Origin: Streptomyces sp. NBS 14/10
GTDB lineage: Bacteria > Actinomycetota > Actinomycetes > Streptomycetales > Streptomycetaceae
Length of the DNA stretch: 64,000 nt
NCBI RefSeq assembly: GCF_002224125.1
Contig: NZ_NCSM01000003.1
Span: 10,821-74,820, forward strand
Direction of reading: 5' to 3'
Below, one piece after another: positions 50,499 to 58,639 of this stretch. The stretch's first letter is position 1; the number at the start of each line of letters is the position of its first letter. The notes beneath the pieces are model-generated. The model had not been told where the DNA came from. It worked only from the letters and a program-made list of their open reading frames with translations, and did no database searches. The position numbers and the translations under genes were made by a program.

Positions 50499-50639
50499 TG
50501 GGCTCGCCTCCTCTCGGCGTCTCAGGGACCGACTCGAAACCGGTCCGGCTTGTTCAGTACAACACGGATTCCTCGGATCCCGGAAGGGCCCTTGTCTCCG
50601 TGCTCGGAAGGCTATGGGTATGCGCTCCGCGCGCGCAAA

Positions 50640-52931
50640 CTATTTTTCCGTCGAGTTTCGCGCGGGTTCTTCGGAACCGCTTCCACTGGTCCCGTCGATC
50701 CCCTCCGCCCGGGTGAGTTCCCGCCCGGAGCAGAGCGCGAGGACGTCGGCGCCGAACTTGTCGAGCTTCCGCCTCCCCACTCCAGGGATGCCCGACAGCT
50801 CCCCTTCGGTTCCCGGTACGGCCTCGGCAATCGCCAGCAGTGTCTTGTCGGTGAAGACGCAGTAGGCGGGCTGGCCCAGCTGCCCGGCCTGCTCGGCCCG
50901 CCAGTCCCGCAGCCGCTCGTACAGCGCCTCGTCCAGCTCCGAGGGGCAGTCCTCACAGCGCCTCAGCTTCATCTCACCCGCGTCCGTCAGCGTCCTGCCG
51001 CACACCCGGCAGTGCACCGGGCCGCGCCGCTTGCGGACCGGGGCGGTCGCTCCGCCGCTGCCGCGCTCGATACCGCCGGCCCCGCCCGGCGTGCGGGGGG
51101 CGGGGGCCGCTGAGCCGGGACGCAGCCCGTTCAGAAAACGGCTGGGGCGGCGGTTCGCACGGCCTCCGGGAGAGCGCGAGAGGGCCCAGGAGAGGGCCAG
51201 ATGGCGGCGGGCACGGGTGACCCCGACATAGAGCAGCCGACGCTCCTCCTCCACCTGCGGATCGGTCTTGGCATAGGTGATGGGCACCATGCCCTCGGTG
51301 AGCCCGACCAGGAAGACCGCGTCCCACTCCAGGCCCTTGGCGGCGTGCAGTGAGGCAAGCGTCACACCCTCGACGGTCGGGGCGTGCTGGGCCGCCGCCC
51401 GCTCGTCGAGCTCCGCGACCAGATCGGCCAGCGTGACCTGCCGGCCCGCCGCCAACTGGCTCGCGCAGAACTGCTCGGCGAGCCGCACCAGCGCCGCCAG
51501 GGACTCCCAGCGGTCACGGACCGCGCCCGACCCGGCCGGGGGCTCCGGCGTCCAGCCGCGGGTGCCGAGCACGGCCCGCACCTGGGAGGGGATATCGGCG
51601 TCCGTCAGCGCGGGGTCGGCGTTTCCCGCGCGGGCCGCGCCGCGCAGCAGCAGCCCGGCCTCGCGCACCTCGGGGCGCTCGAAGAACCGCTCGGCGCCGC
51701 GCAGCTGGTAGGGCACCTGGGCGTCGGCCAGCGCCTGCTCATAGACCTCCGACTGCGCGTTGACCCGGTAGAGGATCGCGACCTCGCTCGCCGGGACCCC
51801 ACCGCCGCCCTGCTCCACGGGGGTGATCAGCTCACGGATCCGGCGGGCCACCCCCTCGGCCTCGGCCGGCTCGTCCGCGTAGGCCGTATAGACCGGGTCG
51901 GGCCCCGGCTCGCGCTGTGAGACCAGCTCCAGGCGGTGGTCGGCCGCCCGGCCCCGGGCCTGCGCCAGCACCCCGTTGGCCAAGTGGACGACCTGGGGGG
52001 TGGAGCGGTAGTCGCGGACCAGCTTGACGACCGTCGCACCCGGGTGCCGGGTGCGGAAGTTCAGCAGATGGTCGGGGGTGGCGCCGGTGAAGGAGTAAAT
52101 GGTCTGGCTGGCGTCGCCGACCACGCACAGGCTCTCCCGGTCGCCGAGCCACAGTTCGAGCAGCCGCTGCTGCAGCGGGCTGACGTCCTGGTACTCGTCG
52201 ACCACGAAGTGCTGGTACTGGCGGCGCACCTGGTCGGCGATGTCATGCCGCTCCTGGAGCACCCCGACCGTCAGCAGCAGCACATCCTCGAAGTCGATCA
52301 CCCCGCGCTCGCGCTTGAGCTGCTCGTACATGGCGTAGATCCGGGCGATCTCGGCGGCGTCACGCGGGGCTTCCCGGCCGGACTTGGCGGCCGTGGCCGG
52401 ATAGTCCTCGGGCACGGTCTGGGTGACCTTCGACCACTCGATCTCCCCCGTCACATCCCGCAGCTCATTGCGGTCCAGCCGGACCCGGCAGCGCGCCGCG
52501 GCCTCCGCGACCAGCTGCACCTTGCGCTCGAGCAGCCGCGGCACCTCGCCGCCCACCGCCTTGGGCCAGAAATACTGCAGCTGGCGCAGCGCGGCCGAGT
52601 GGAAGGTGCGCGCCTGCACCCCGCCCGCACCCAGCTGCCGCAGCCGCCCGCGCATCTCCCCCGCCGCACGGTTGGTGAAGGTGACGGCGAGCACACTCGC
52701 GGGCTGGAAGACGCCCGCCCGCACCCCATAGGCGATCCGGTGGGTGATGGCACGGGTCTTGCCCGTCCCGGCCCCGGCCAGCACGCACACCGGGCCGTGC
52801 AGGGCCGTGGCCACCTCGCGCTGCTCGGGGTCGAGCCCTTCGAGCACCGCGTCGGCGTCGCGCGGAACCGCCGCGTACTCGGCCGGCGTGGAGACCCGCG
52901 GGAAGAGAGGGGAGGGCGTTGCTGCTGTCAC
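50640..52931 (-). CDS. uvrD2: Superfamily I DNA helicase UvrD2
   Basis: A 763-residue 3'-5' helicase. Walker A is VLAGAGTGKTRAI, motif II is FVVDEYQDVSPLQQ, motif III is VVGDASQTIYSFTGA and motif VI is LLYVGVTRARRHLALSW. The C-terminal part has the tetracysteine motif that marks UvrD2 (CRVCG and CEDCP, about 645-670) and an HRDC domain (about 675-745). Mycobacterial UvrD2 depends on the tetracysteine module and is essential there. The GTG at 52931 starts a short lead-in before the helicase fold. It is divergent from mycoredoxin. Confidence 0.95.
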   Translation of the reverse strand: MTAATPSPLFPRVSTPAEYAAVPRDADAVLEGLDPEQREVATALHGPVCVLAGAGTGKTRAITHRIAYGVRAGVFQPASVLAVTFTNRAAGEMRGRLRQLGAGGVQARTFHSAALRQLQYFWPKAVGGEVPRLLERKVQLVAEAAARCRVRLDRNELRDVTGEIEWSKVTQTVPEDYPATAAKSGREAPRDAAEIARIYAMYEQLKRERGVIDFEDVLLLTVGVLQERHDIADQVRRQYQHFVVDEYQDVSPLQQRLLELWLGDRESLCVVGDASQTIYSFTGATPDHLLNFRTRHPGATVVKLVRDYRSTPQVVHLANGVLAQARGRAADHRLELVSQREPGPDPVYTAYADEPAEAEGVARRIRELITPVEQGGGGVPASEVAILYRVNAQSEVYEQALADAQVPYQLRGAERFFERPEVREAGLLLRGAARAGNADPALTDADIPSQVRAVLGTRGWTPEPPAGSGAVRDRWESLAALVRLAEQFCASQLAAGRQVTLADLVAELDERAAAQHAPTVEGVTLASLHAAKGLEWDAVFLVGLTEGMVPITYAKTDPQVEEERRLLYVGVTRARRHLALSWALSRSPGGRANRRPSRFLNGLRPGSAAPAPRTPGGAGGIERGSGGATAPVRKRRGPVHCRVCGRTLTDAGEMKLRRCEDCPSELDEALYERLRDWRAEQAGQLGQPAYCVFTDKTLLAIAEAVPGTEGELSGIPGVGRRKLDKFGADVLALCSGRELTRAEGIDGTSGSGSEEPARNSTEK

Positions 52932-53043
52932 CCCGCCATGCTGCCAGGTCCGCTGAGACCGCCGGGACGGTTGTCCACAGCCGTGCCCTTTTGGTCATCT
53001 CATCCGCTTGTCGGATCAGCGGGGTCGCGGGAATGCCGGTCAC

Positions 53044-53070
53044 GGGAATGCGGCGAGGACCGCGAACGTT
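53044..53070 (+). promoter_or_regulatory. SigR-dependent promoter of mycoredoxin
   Basis: GGGAAT (53044-53049), an 18-bp spacer and GTT (53068-53070) match the SigR consensus and the sigR promoter of this window exactly. A second GGGAAT at 53029-53034 has no GTT at the right distance. Confidence 0.85.
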
Positions 53071-53131
53071 CCACCACTGCCATCACGCCGAGCCTCACGG
53101 AGAGGCCGACCCTCGAGGAGAGATAAGACCG

Positions 53132-53389
53132 ATGTCCGGCACCGTGACGATGTACAGCACCACCTGGTGCGGCTACTGCCGCCGGCTGAAGGGCCAGATG
53201 GACCGCGAGGGAATCGCGTACACCGAGGTCAACATCGAGCAGGACCCGGAGTCGGCAGCCTTCGTCGAGAAGGCGAACGGCGGCAACCAGACCGTACCGA
53301 CGGTTCTGGTAGTCCCCCCCAACGGTGGCGACGACATCGTCATGACGAACCCGAGCCTTGCCCAGGTGAAGCAGGCGCTCGGCGTCTGA
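53132..53389 (+). CDS. mrx1: Mycoredoxin (glutaredoxin-like, mycothiol-dependent)
   Basis: An 85-residue thioredoxin-fold protein that reduces mycothiol mixed disulphides. The active site is CGYC in MYSTTWCGYCRRLK, and the cis-proline is in NQTVPTVLVV. The gene has a perfect SigR promoter about 60 bp upstream, tying it to disulphide stress. A GAGGAGAGA precedes the ATG. Placement next to uvrD2 and near nudC agrees with Rv3198A (Mrx1). Confidence 0.94.
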   Translation: MSGTVTMYSTTWCGYCRRLKGQMDREGIAYTEVNIEQDPESAAFVEKANGGNQTVPTVLVVPPNGGDDIVMTNPSLAQVKQALGV

Positions 53390-53401
53390 CCGCCACGACA
53401 C

Positions 53402-53437
53402 GCAACCCCTGATCGGCCTGGAGCTGATCGGGGTTGC
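53402..53437 (+). terminator. Mycoredoxin terminator
   Basis: GCAACCCC pairs with GGGGTTGC, and GATC with GATC inside it, across one bulged base, starting 13 bp after the stop. Confidence 0.75.
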
Positions 53438-53573
53438 GCGCGCTCCGGGGACTTTCCCGCTTGGGAAAGCCGGGGATCGCGGGCCCGGCGCCACAGCGAC
53501 CTCGCCGGCTGACCGGGGGCGGGCCCGATCACGAGCCCGACCCTTCACTGCGGTTGCCTCGTGGGCCGCGCGG

Positions 53574-54215
53574 TCAGCGCTTCTTGTAAGCGGCGGTGAC
53601 CTCGACTTCGACGACCCAGCCCTTGACGGCCAGCGAGGCGACCTCCATCGTGGCCCGCGCCGGGCGTGCCTTGTTGGCGACCAGTGGTGCCTTGGGGGCC
53701 GAGGTACCCATCGGCACCGGCACCACCTCGTTCGACGTGAGGTCGATGTTGGCGAAGTACTGCCGGTACGCGCGGTTCCAGCCCGCGTAGTCGGCGGTCT
53801 CGGCGCCCGGCGGCTTCATCAGGTAGCACTTCATGGTGATGACGTCGGCGAGGGTCAGCCCCGCCGCCTCAAGATTGGTCTTGATGTTGCGGAGGACGAC
53901 GAGGGACTGCGCCTCGGTGACCGTGACGCCAGTGGCCCCCTGGGTGAGGGAGGGGTCGGTGTAGAGCTCGGGTGAACCGGGCGGCGCGGACGGGTTGAGC
54001 GCGGTCGGGCCGAGGCCGCTGCTCTGGTAGATCGCCACTTCTCCGCCGGTCGCCACGCCGGTGGCGATGGCCGGGTTGGACTGCCCCTCGGGCAGCATGA
54101 CGCGGACTTCTTTGGGGGTGAGCCACCAGCCCTTGGCGTCGGCGAGGGCGGTACCGCCGGTGAGGAGCGAGGCGGTCATGGCCGTACCGATGACAACCTT
54201 CGTACGTCGCTTCAT
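53574..54215 (-). CDS. Exported RidA-family enamine/imine deaminase
   Basis: A 213-residue protein with a Sec signal peptide (MKRRTKVVIGTAMTASLLTG, cleavage near ALA-DA) and a Rid domain at about 45-213. Rid proteins speed the hydrolysis of reactive enamines and imines. The catalytic arginine is kept in KARPARATMEVASLAVKG, the ligand-pocket strand is VEVEVTAAY, and NLEAAGLTLADVITMKCYL matches the family core. Normal RidA is about 130 residues and cytoplasmic, so export and the N-terminal extension are unusual. Its ATG overlaps the stop of the oxidase gene (ATGA), so the two are made together. Confidence 0.88.
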   Translation of the reverse strand: MKRRTKVVIGTAMTASLLTGGTALADAKGWWLTPKEVRVMLPEGQSNPAIATGVATGGEVAIYQSSGLGPTALNPSAPPGSPELYTDPSLTQGATGVTVTEAQSLVVLRNIKTNLEAAGLTLADVITMKCYLMKPPGAETADYAGWNRAYRQYFANIDLTSNEVVPVPMGTSAPKAPLVANKARPARATMEVASLAVKGWVVEVEVTAAYKKR

Positions 54216-55822
54216 GCGGCCATCACCCTCTCGTGGATGTCGGTCACCACTTTGCGGGCCGAGGAGAACGCGCCGTGCTGCCAGGCGATGACGTGGCTGA
54301 GCCAGTCACCGGCGAAGTAGACGTGCCCGGCGGGCTGGTTGAGCAGCTTGTACTCGGGGCCGGTCTGCGAGGGCCAGCCGACCCAGCCGGCCTCGATGTG
54401 GGGCGTACGGTGCCAGGCCACGCTGAAGGAGTGGTCGAGTTCGGTGCGGTACTTGTCGCCGTGGATCTTCACACCCCGGCTCACCGCCCGCTCCACCCGT
54501 CGGCTGTGCGGCAGGTCGCCGTACGCGACGGCGTTGGCTCCGAAGTTGTAGTAGCCGATGAGCGTGCCACGGCGGCCCTGATAGCCGTACGAGGGGTACC
54601 AGATGGTGGAGAGGTCCGTGTCCGTCGGCGTGATGCCGCCGTATATGTGCTCGTCCGACTCCCACCAGCGGCTGCGGTACTCGAGCCCCACCTTGCCGAC
54701 GGGGGTGGGGACGGCGTACTTCAGCGCCTGGGTGATGTCGGTACCGAGGTTGTGCTTGAGGCGGGCCATGACCATCGGCGGCATCGCGGCCACGACGAAG
54801 TCGGCGCGTTGGGTGCGGGTCCGGCCGGCGCCGTCCTCGTACGTGACCTCGGCACCGTCCTGGAGGTCGTTGACCTCCAGCGCCTTGGCACCGTAGGTGA
54901 TCCGGTCCTTGCCGATCGCCTTGGCCAGTGCGTACGGGATCGCGTCCATGCCGCCCACCGGCTGGAACATCAGCATCGCCTGGTCGTAGCCGAACTCGAA
55001 GGTGAAGCGCTGCCCCACGCCGCTGGCGATGACGTCCGACAGCGACGGCACCGGCCTGAGGACCGTGCCCGCCTCGAACGCCGCGCCCGGCTCGACGGAG
55101 TAACCACGCCGGTCGGTGCCGGCGTAGGCGTAGCCGTCGGCCTTTCCCTTGAGGTCGCCGAAGCTCTGCAGGAACGCGATCAGCCCCTCCTTGTCCTGCC
55201 CGGTGAGCTGCTGGTCGAGGGCGCCCTGGTCGGTGGCCTTGGCAAGCAGCTCGGAGACGTAGCCATAGACGTCGGCCTTCGCCGTGCGCCAGCGCATGGG
55301 CTTGCCCGCGAGGGCGGCGCTGTTCTCGTGGTAGATGTACGCGTTGGCGTTCTGGTTGGTGAACACCTCGAGCGGTACGCCGAGTTCACGGCAGTACTCG
55401 AGGGTGACGTGGGACTGCGGCAGCCGGGCCGGGCCCGCGTTCATGTACTGGCCCTTGGTGAACGACGCCGTCTGCGTGCGCCCGTCCAGATCGGTCAGCG
55501 TCGTACCGCCACGGACCGTCCAGTTGCGGCCGCCGGGCCGGTCCTTCGCCTCCAGGATCCGGCAGTCGTAACCGGCCTTGCCCAGCTCGTACGCCGTCGC
55601 GAGCCCGGCTATACCGCCACCGAGGATGAGCACTTTCTTGCCGCTCCGCCCAGTGAGCGCGAAGTCGCTCCGCCCGGGCGCCCGGTACCCCTCCGCCCGA
55701 ACGTCGGGGACCGGGGCGAGCCCGAGTGCGCCCATCGCCGAATACAGCACGCCCGCGCCACCGGCGACGCCGACAGATCTCAAGAAGTCGCGGCGGGACG
55801 CCTGGAATTGCTCTGTAGCCAT
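54212..55822 (-). CDS. Tat-exported flavin amine / L-amino-acid oxidase
   Basis: A 536-residue FAD oxidase. The N-terminus carries a twin-arginine signal (SRRDFLRSVGVAGGAGVL). The FAD motif is VLILGGGIAGLATAYELG followed by the acidic ILEAKDRPGGR, and the C-terminal flavin-binding segment is GHVYFAGDWLSHVIAWQHGA. These mark the flavin monoamine oxidase/L-amino-acid oxidase family, which turns amines or amino acids into imines and hydrogen peroxide. GAGGAGG stands before the ATG at 55822; a longer frame upstream lacks one. The substrate is unknown. Coupling to an exported imine deaminase fits the chemistry. Confidence 0.88.
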   Translation of the reverse strand: MATEQFQASRRDFLRSVGVAGGAGVLYSAMGALGLAPVPDVRAEGYRAPGRSDFALTGRSGKKVLILGGGIAGLATAYELGKAGYDCRILEAKDRPGGRNWTVRGGTTLTDLDGRTQTASFTKGQYMNAGPARLPQSHVTLEYCRELGVPLEVFTNQNANAYIYHENSAALAGKPMRWRTAKADVYGYVSELLAKATDQGALDQQLTGQDKEGLIAFLQSFGDLKGKADGYAYAGTDRRGYSVEPGAAFEAGTVLRPVPSLSDVIASGVGQRFTFEFGYDQAMLMFQPVGGMDAIPYALAKAIGKDRITYGAKALEVNDLQDGAEVTYEDGAGRTRTQRADFVVAAMPPMVMARLKHNLGTDITQALKYAVPTPVGKVGLEYRSRWWESDEHIYGGITPTDTDLSTIWYPSYGYQGRRGTLIGYYNFGANAVAYGDLPHSRRVERAVSRGVKIHGDKYRTELDHSFSVAWHRTPHIEAGWVGWPSQTGPEYKLLNQPAGHVYFAGDWLSHVIAWQHGAFSSARKVVTDIHERVMAA

Positions 55823-56188
55823 CAATTTCCTCCTCACCCGCAGCCCGGGCGCGCTGCCGACCGGGGAGCGGTCGCTCAATCAACCCGGTCACGTGGGGGG
55901 ATGCGAAAAACTGAGGAGACCGGAGGTGCGCCATGAGCTTCCGCCAGGGGTGTTACGGGCATATGCCACTGGCGTACCGGTGAAGTGACCAGGTGAGCCC
56001 GTCGCATCCAGGACCGGCCCCGACCCACGGTGGGCGGGTTCCTCGTGGGCGGTTCCGGCGAGGTGGGCTGCCGCCGTTCAGGGCGGGGACGGTGGGGTGT
56101 TAGTGGCGTTTCGGGCGTACGTCGGAGTCCGCGCGGACGTCGGGTGAGGGCCGTGCGGACAGACTCGGGGGCCGGGCCCGCCCCGGGC
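55823..56188. other. Intergenic region upstream of the oxidase
   Basis: The 366-bp stretch between the oxidase start and the nudC stop must contain the oxidase promoter. I see the palindrome GCATATGC (55970 area), a possible 16-residue ORF (reported separately), and the nudC terminator at its right end. The rest shows nothing I can support. Confidence 0.5.
55933..55983 (+). CDS. Possible 16-residue peptide, divergent from the oxidase
   Basis: ATG to TGA encodes MSFRQGCYGHMPLAYR. GGAGGTG lies five bases before the ATG, a strong ribosome-binding site for such a small frame. It could be a leader peptide or chance. No promoter is evident. Confidence 0.25.
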   Translation: MSFRQGCYGHMPLAYR

Positions 56189-56201
56189 TCAGGCCCGGGG
56201 C
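56180..56201 (-). terminator. nudC end hairpin with the stop codon in its loop
   Basis: GCCCCGGGC and GCCCGGGGC form a perfect 9-bp stem whose four-base loop contains the TGA stop codon of nudC (56189-56191). Confidence 0.65.
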
Positions 56202-57124
56202 AGGGGCTCCCCGTACCAGAGTTCGATCAGACGGGCCGCGATCGAGATCCCCGAGGGCGGAAGCACCTCGCCGGACTTGAACGCGGCCCGCAGCTCGTCC
56301 CGCGAGAACCAGCGCGCCTCGTGGATCTCCTCCCCGTCCACCTGGATCCGGGAGGAGGTCGCGCGCGCCATGAAGCCCAGCATCAGGCTGGAGGGGAACG
56401 GCCACGGCTGGCTGGCCACATACTCGACCTGGCCGACCGTGACGCCCGCCTCCTCCGCCACCTCGCGGACCACGGCCTGCTCGATCGACTCGCCCGGCTC
56501 GACAAAGCCCGCGAGCGTCGAGAAGCGCCCCTCGGGCCAGTGCATCTGGCGGCCCAGCAGCGCCCGGTCCTGATCGTCGGTCACCAGCATGATCACGGCC
56601 GGGTCGGTCCGCGGGTAGTGCTCGGCCCCGCAGGCCGGGCAGCGGCGGATATGTCCCGCTGCCGCGATCACCGTGCGCTCACCGCAGCGCGAGCAGAAGC
56701 GGTGCAGCCGCTGCCAGTTCTCCAGCGCCACCGCGTGCACCAGCAGCCCGGCGTCCCGCGGCGACAGCAGGGCGCCCGCCTCCCGCAGCCCCGCGGGGCG
56801 CGCCGACTGGTCCATCCGGCCCGGCAGCGCGTCCTTCTGGAGCGCGAAGTAGCGCACCCCGTCGTCGTCGGTGCCCAGGAAGTAGCGGTGGGTCTCGGTG
56901 GGCGGCGCCTCGAAGGACGGGGTCATCACGAGTTCGGTGCGCCCGTCCGGCGCGTCGTCGACCAGCGCCTGACCGCCGGAGACCACGAAGACCCGTGTCG
57001 TCGGGTGGCTCCACGCCGCGGCCAGCCACGCCTCGTCCAGGCGGTGGTGGGCGGCACGGTCGATACCGCTCGCGCCGCTGAGCGTGATCGGTTGAGCGGC
57101 GGTGCGATCGGTCCAGGTGGTCAC
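56189..57124 (-). CDS. nudC: NAD(+) diphosphatase / RNA-deNADding enzyme NudC
   Basis: A 311-residue NUDIX enzyme that splits NAD(H) to NMN and AMP and can remove NAD caps from RNA. The zinc knuckle is formed by CSRCG and CPACG (about 145-165). The Nudix box is GFVEPGESIEQAVVREVAEE followed by AGV, and the NADH-specific motif is SQPWPFPSSLM. The GTG at 57124 (VTTWTDR) follows GGAAG; a TTG four codons earlier is less likely. Its gene order with mrx1 matches Rv3199c. Confidence 0.93.
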   Translation of the reverse strand: MTTWTDRTAAQPITLSGASGIDRAAHHRLDEAWLAAAWSHPTTRVFVVSGGQALVDDAPDGRTELVMTPSFEAPPTETHRYFLGTDDDGVRYFALQKDALPGRMDQSARPAGLREAGALLSPRDAGLLVHAVALENWQRLHRFCSRCGERTVIAAAGHIRRCPACGAEHYPRTDPAVIMLVTDDQDRALLGRQMHWPEGRFSTLAGFVEPGESIEQAVVREVAEEAGVTVGQVEYVASQPWPFPSSLMLGFMARATSSRIQVDGEEIHEARWFSRDELRAAFKSGEVLPPSGISIAARLIELWYGEPLPRA

Positions 57125-57173
57125 GGCTGCTTCCAACTCCCCCTGAGAAACGGGTGCTTTACATACATACGCG

Positions 57174-58577
57174 CTACACGGGCCGGTTTTCCGCGAATTC
57201 GCCCCACAGGTACGCGGCCGTCTCGGCGCCCTTCAGGAGCAGATCGAGCTCGACCTTCTCGTTCGGCGCGTGCCAGCCGTCGGAGGGCACCGAGATGCCC
57301 AGGAACAGCACCGGCGCGCCGAGTACGTCCTGGAGATCGGCGGCCGGGCCCGAGCCGCCCTCCCGGGTGAAGCGGATCTTCGTACCGAAGGCTCGTCCCA
57401 TGGCCCGCGCCAGCGACTGGAGCGCGGGGTGGTCCAGCGGGGTCAGACAAGGGCGGGTCGCGTTCCCGAAGGCGATCTCATGGCGGATTCCGTCCGGGAT
57501 CCGGGCCGCGACCCAGTCCCGCACCGCCAGCTCGACCTTGTCCGCGTCCTGGCCCGCCACCAGCCGGAAGGACAGCTTCAGCTGGGCGTACGACGGCACG
57601 ATCGTCTTGCCACCCGGCCCCTGATAGCCCCCGCCGATCCCGTTGACCTCCGCGGTCGGGCGGGCCCAGATCCGCTCCAGGGTGGTGTGGCCCGCCTCGC
57701 CGAGCGTGGCGTGCGAATGCGCGGAGCGCAGCCAGGCACCCTCGTCGAAGGGCAGTTCGGCGAACAGCTCGCGCTCGCGGTCGGTCAGCTCCACGACCCC
57801 GTCGTAGAAGCCGGGGATCGCCACCCGGCGGTCCGCGTCGTGCAGGGCGGCGGCCAGCCGGGCGGCCTCGGTGGCCGGGTTCGGGACGGCGCCGCCGAAC
57901 GAGCCGGAGTGGATGTCCTGGTCCGGCCCGTGGAGATCGATCTGGCAGTCCGCTAGCCCGCGCATACCGGTGCAGACGGTCGGGGTGTCCTCGGACCACA
58001 TGCCGGTGTCGGAGACGATCACGGTGTCGCAGGCGAGCCGGTCGGCGTGCGCCCGGATCAGCTCGGCGAAGTGCGGCGAACCGGACTCCTCCTCGCCCTC
58101 GACGATCAGCTTGAGGTTCACCGCGGGGGCGGTACGGCCGGTCGCCGCGAGGTGGGCCCGTACGCCCAGGGTGTGGAAGAACACCTGCCCCTTGTCGTCG
58201 GCCGCCCCGCGCGCGTACAGCCTGCCGTCCTTGACCGTCGGCTCGAAGGGCTCGGTGTGCCAGCCGTCCTCGCGGGCGGCGGGCTGGACGTCGTGGTGCC
58301 CGTAGACCAGCACGGTCGGGGCGTCGGGGTCGTCGGACGGCCACTCGGCGAAGACGGCCGGCGCCCCGGCCGTCGGCCATGTCTCGACCACCGGAAACCC
58401 CGTGGCGGTCAGGCTCGCCGCCAGCCACTCCGCGCTGCGCCGGACGTCGTCGGCGCGGGCGGGGTCGGCCGACACGGACGGGATGCGCAGCCACTCGGCG
58501 AGGTCGTCGAGGAACGCGGCGCGGTGAGCGTCCACGTAGGCGCGGACGGCGATGTCCGTGTCCGGGGTATTACTCAT
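57174..58577 (-). CDS. M20-family metallodipeptidase
   Basis: A 467-residue di-zinc peptidase of the M20/CNDP type. Zinc ligands are the His of VLVYGHHDVQPA, the Asp of ARGAADDKGQ and the Glu of VEGEEESGSPH (the preceding Glu is the general base), with further ligands in VSDTGMW and near the C-terminus in SDGWHAPNEKV. Such enzymes cleave dipeptides or related amides. The ATG at 58577 has only a weak AAGTG before it. It stands between nudC and adnB, where mycobacteria carry a channel gene. Confidence 0.9.
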   Translation of the reverse strand: MSNTPDTDIAVRAYVDAHRAAFLDDLAEWLRIPSVSADPARADDVRRSAEWLAASLTATGFPVVETWPTAGAPAVFAEWPSDDPDAPTVLVYGHHDVQPAAREDGWHTEPFEPTVKDGRLYARGAADDKGQVFFHTLGVRAHLAATGRTAPAVNLKLIVEGEEESGSPHFAELIRAHADRLACDTVIVSDTGMWSEDTPTVCTGMRGLADCQIDLHGPDQDIHSGSFGGAVPNPATEAARLAAALHDADRRVAIPGFYDGVVELTDRERELFAELPFDEGAWLRSAHSHATLGEAGHTTLERIWARPTAEVNGIGGGYQGPGGKTIVPSYAQLKLSFRLVAGQDADKVELAVRDWVAARIPDGIRHEIAFGNATRPCLTPLDHPALQSLARAMGRAFGTKIRFTREGGSGPAADLQDVLGAPVLFLGISVPSDGWHAPNEKVELDLLLKGAETAAYLWGEFAENRPV

Positions 58578-58639
58578 GCACTTGAGCCTATCCGGCCCGG
58601 GAGGGTGCCACGGCCGGGGTCCGCGCACGGCCGCTGCCG

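Noticed and set aside
50640-50720. A defined wblC promoter near the uvrD2 stop
   Set aside because: AT-rich GGAAAAATAG with TTTGCG and TAGCCT is suggestive on the minus strand, but the spacing is poor and other options exist, so I do not list it.
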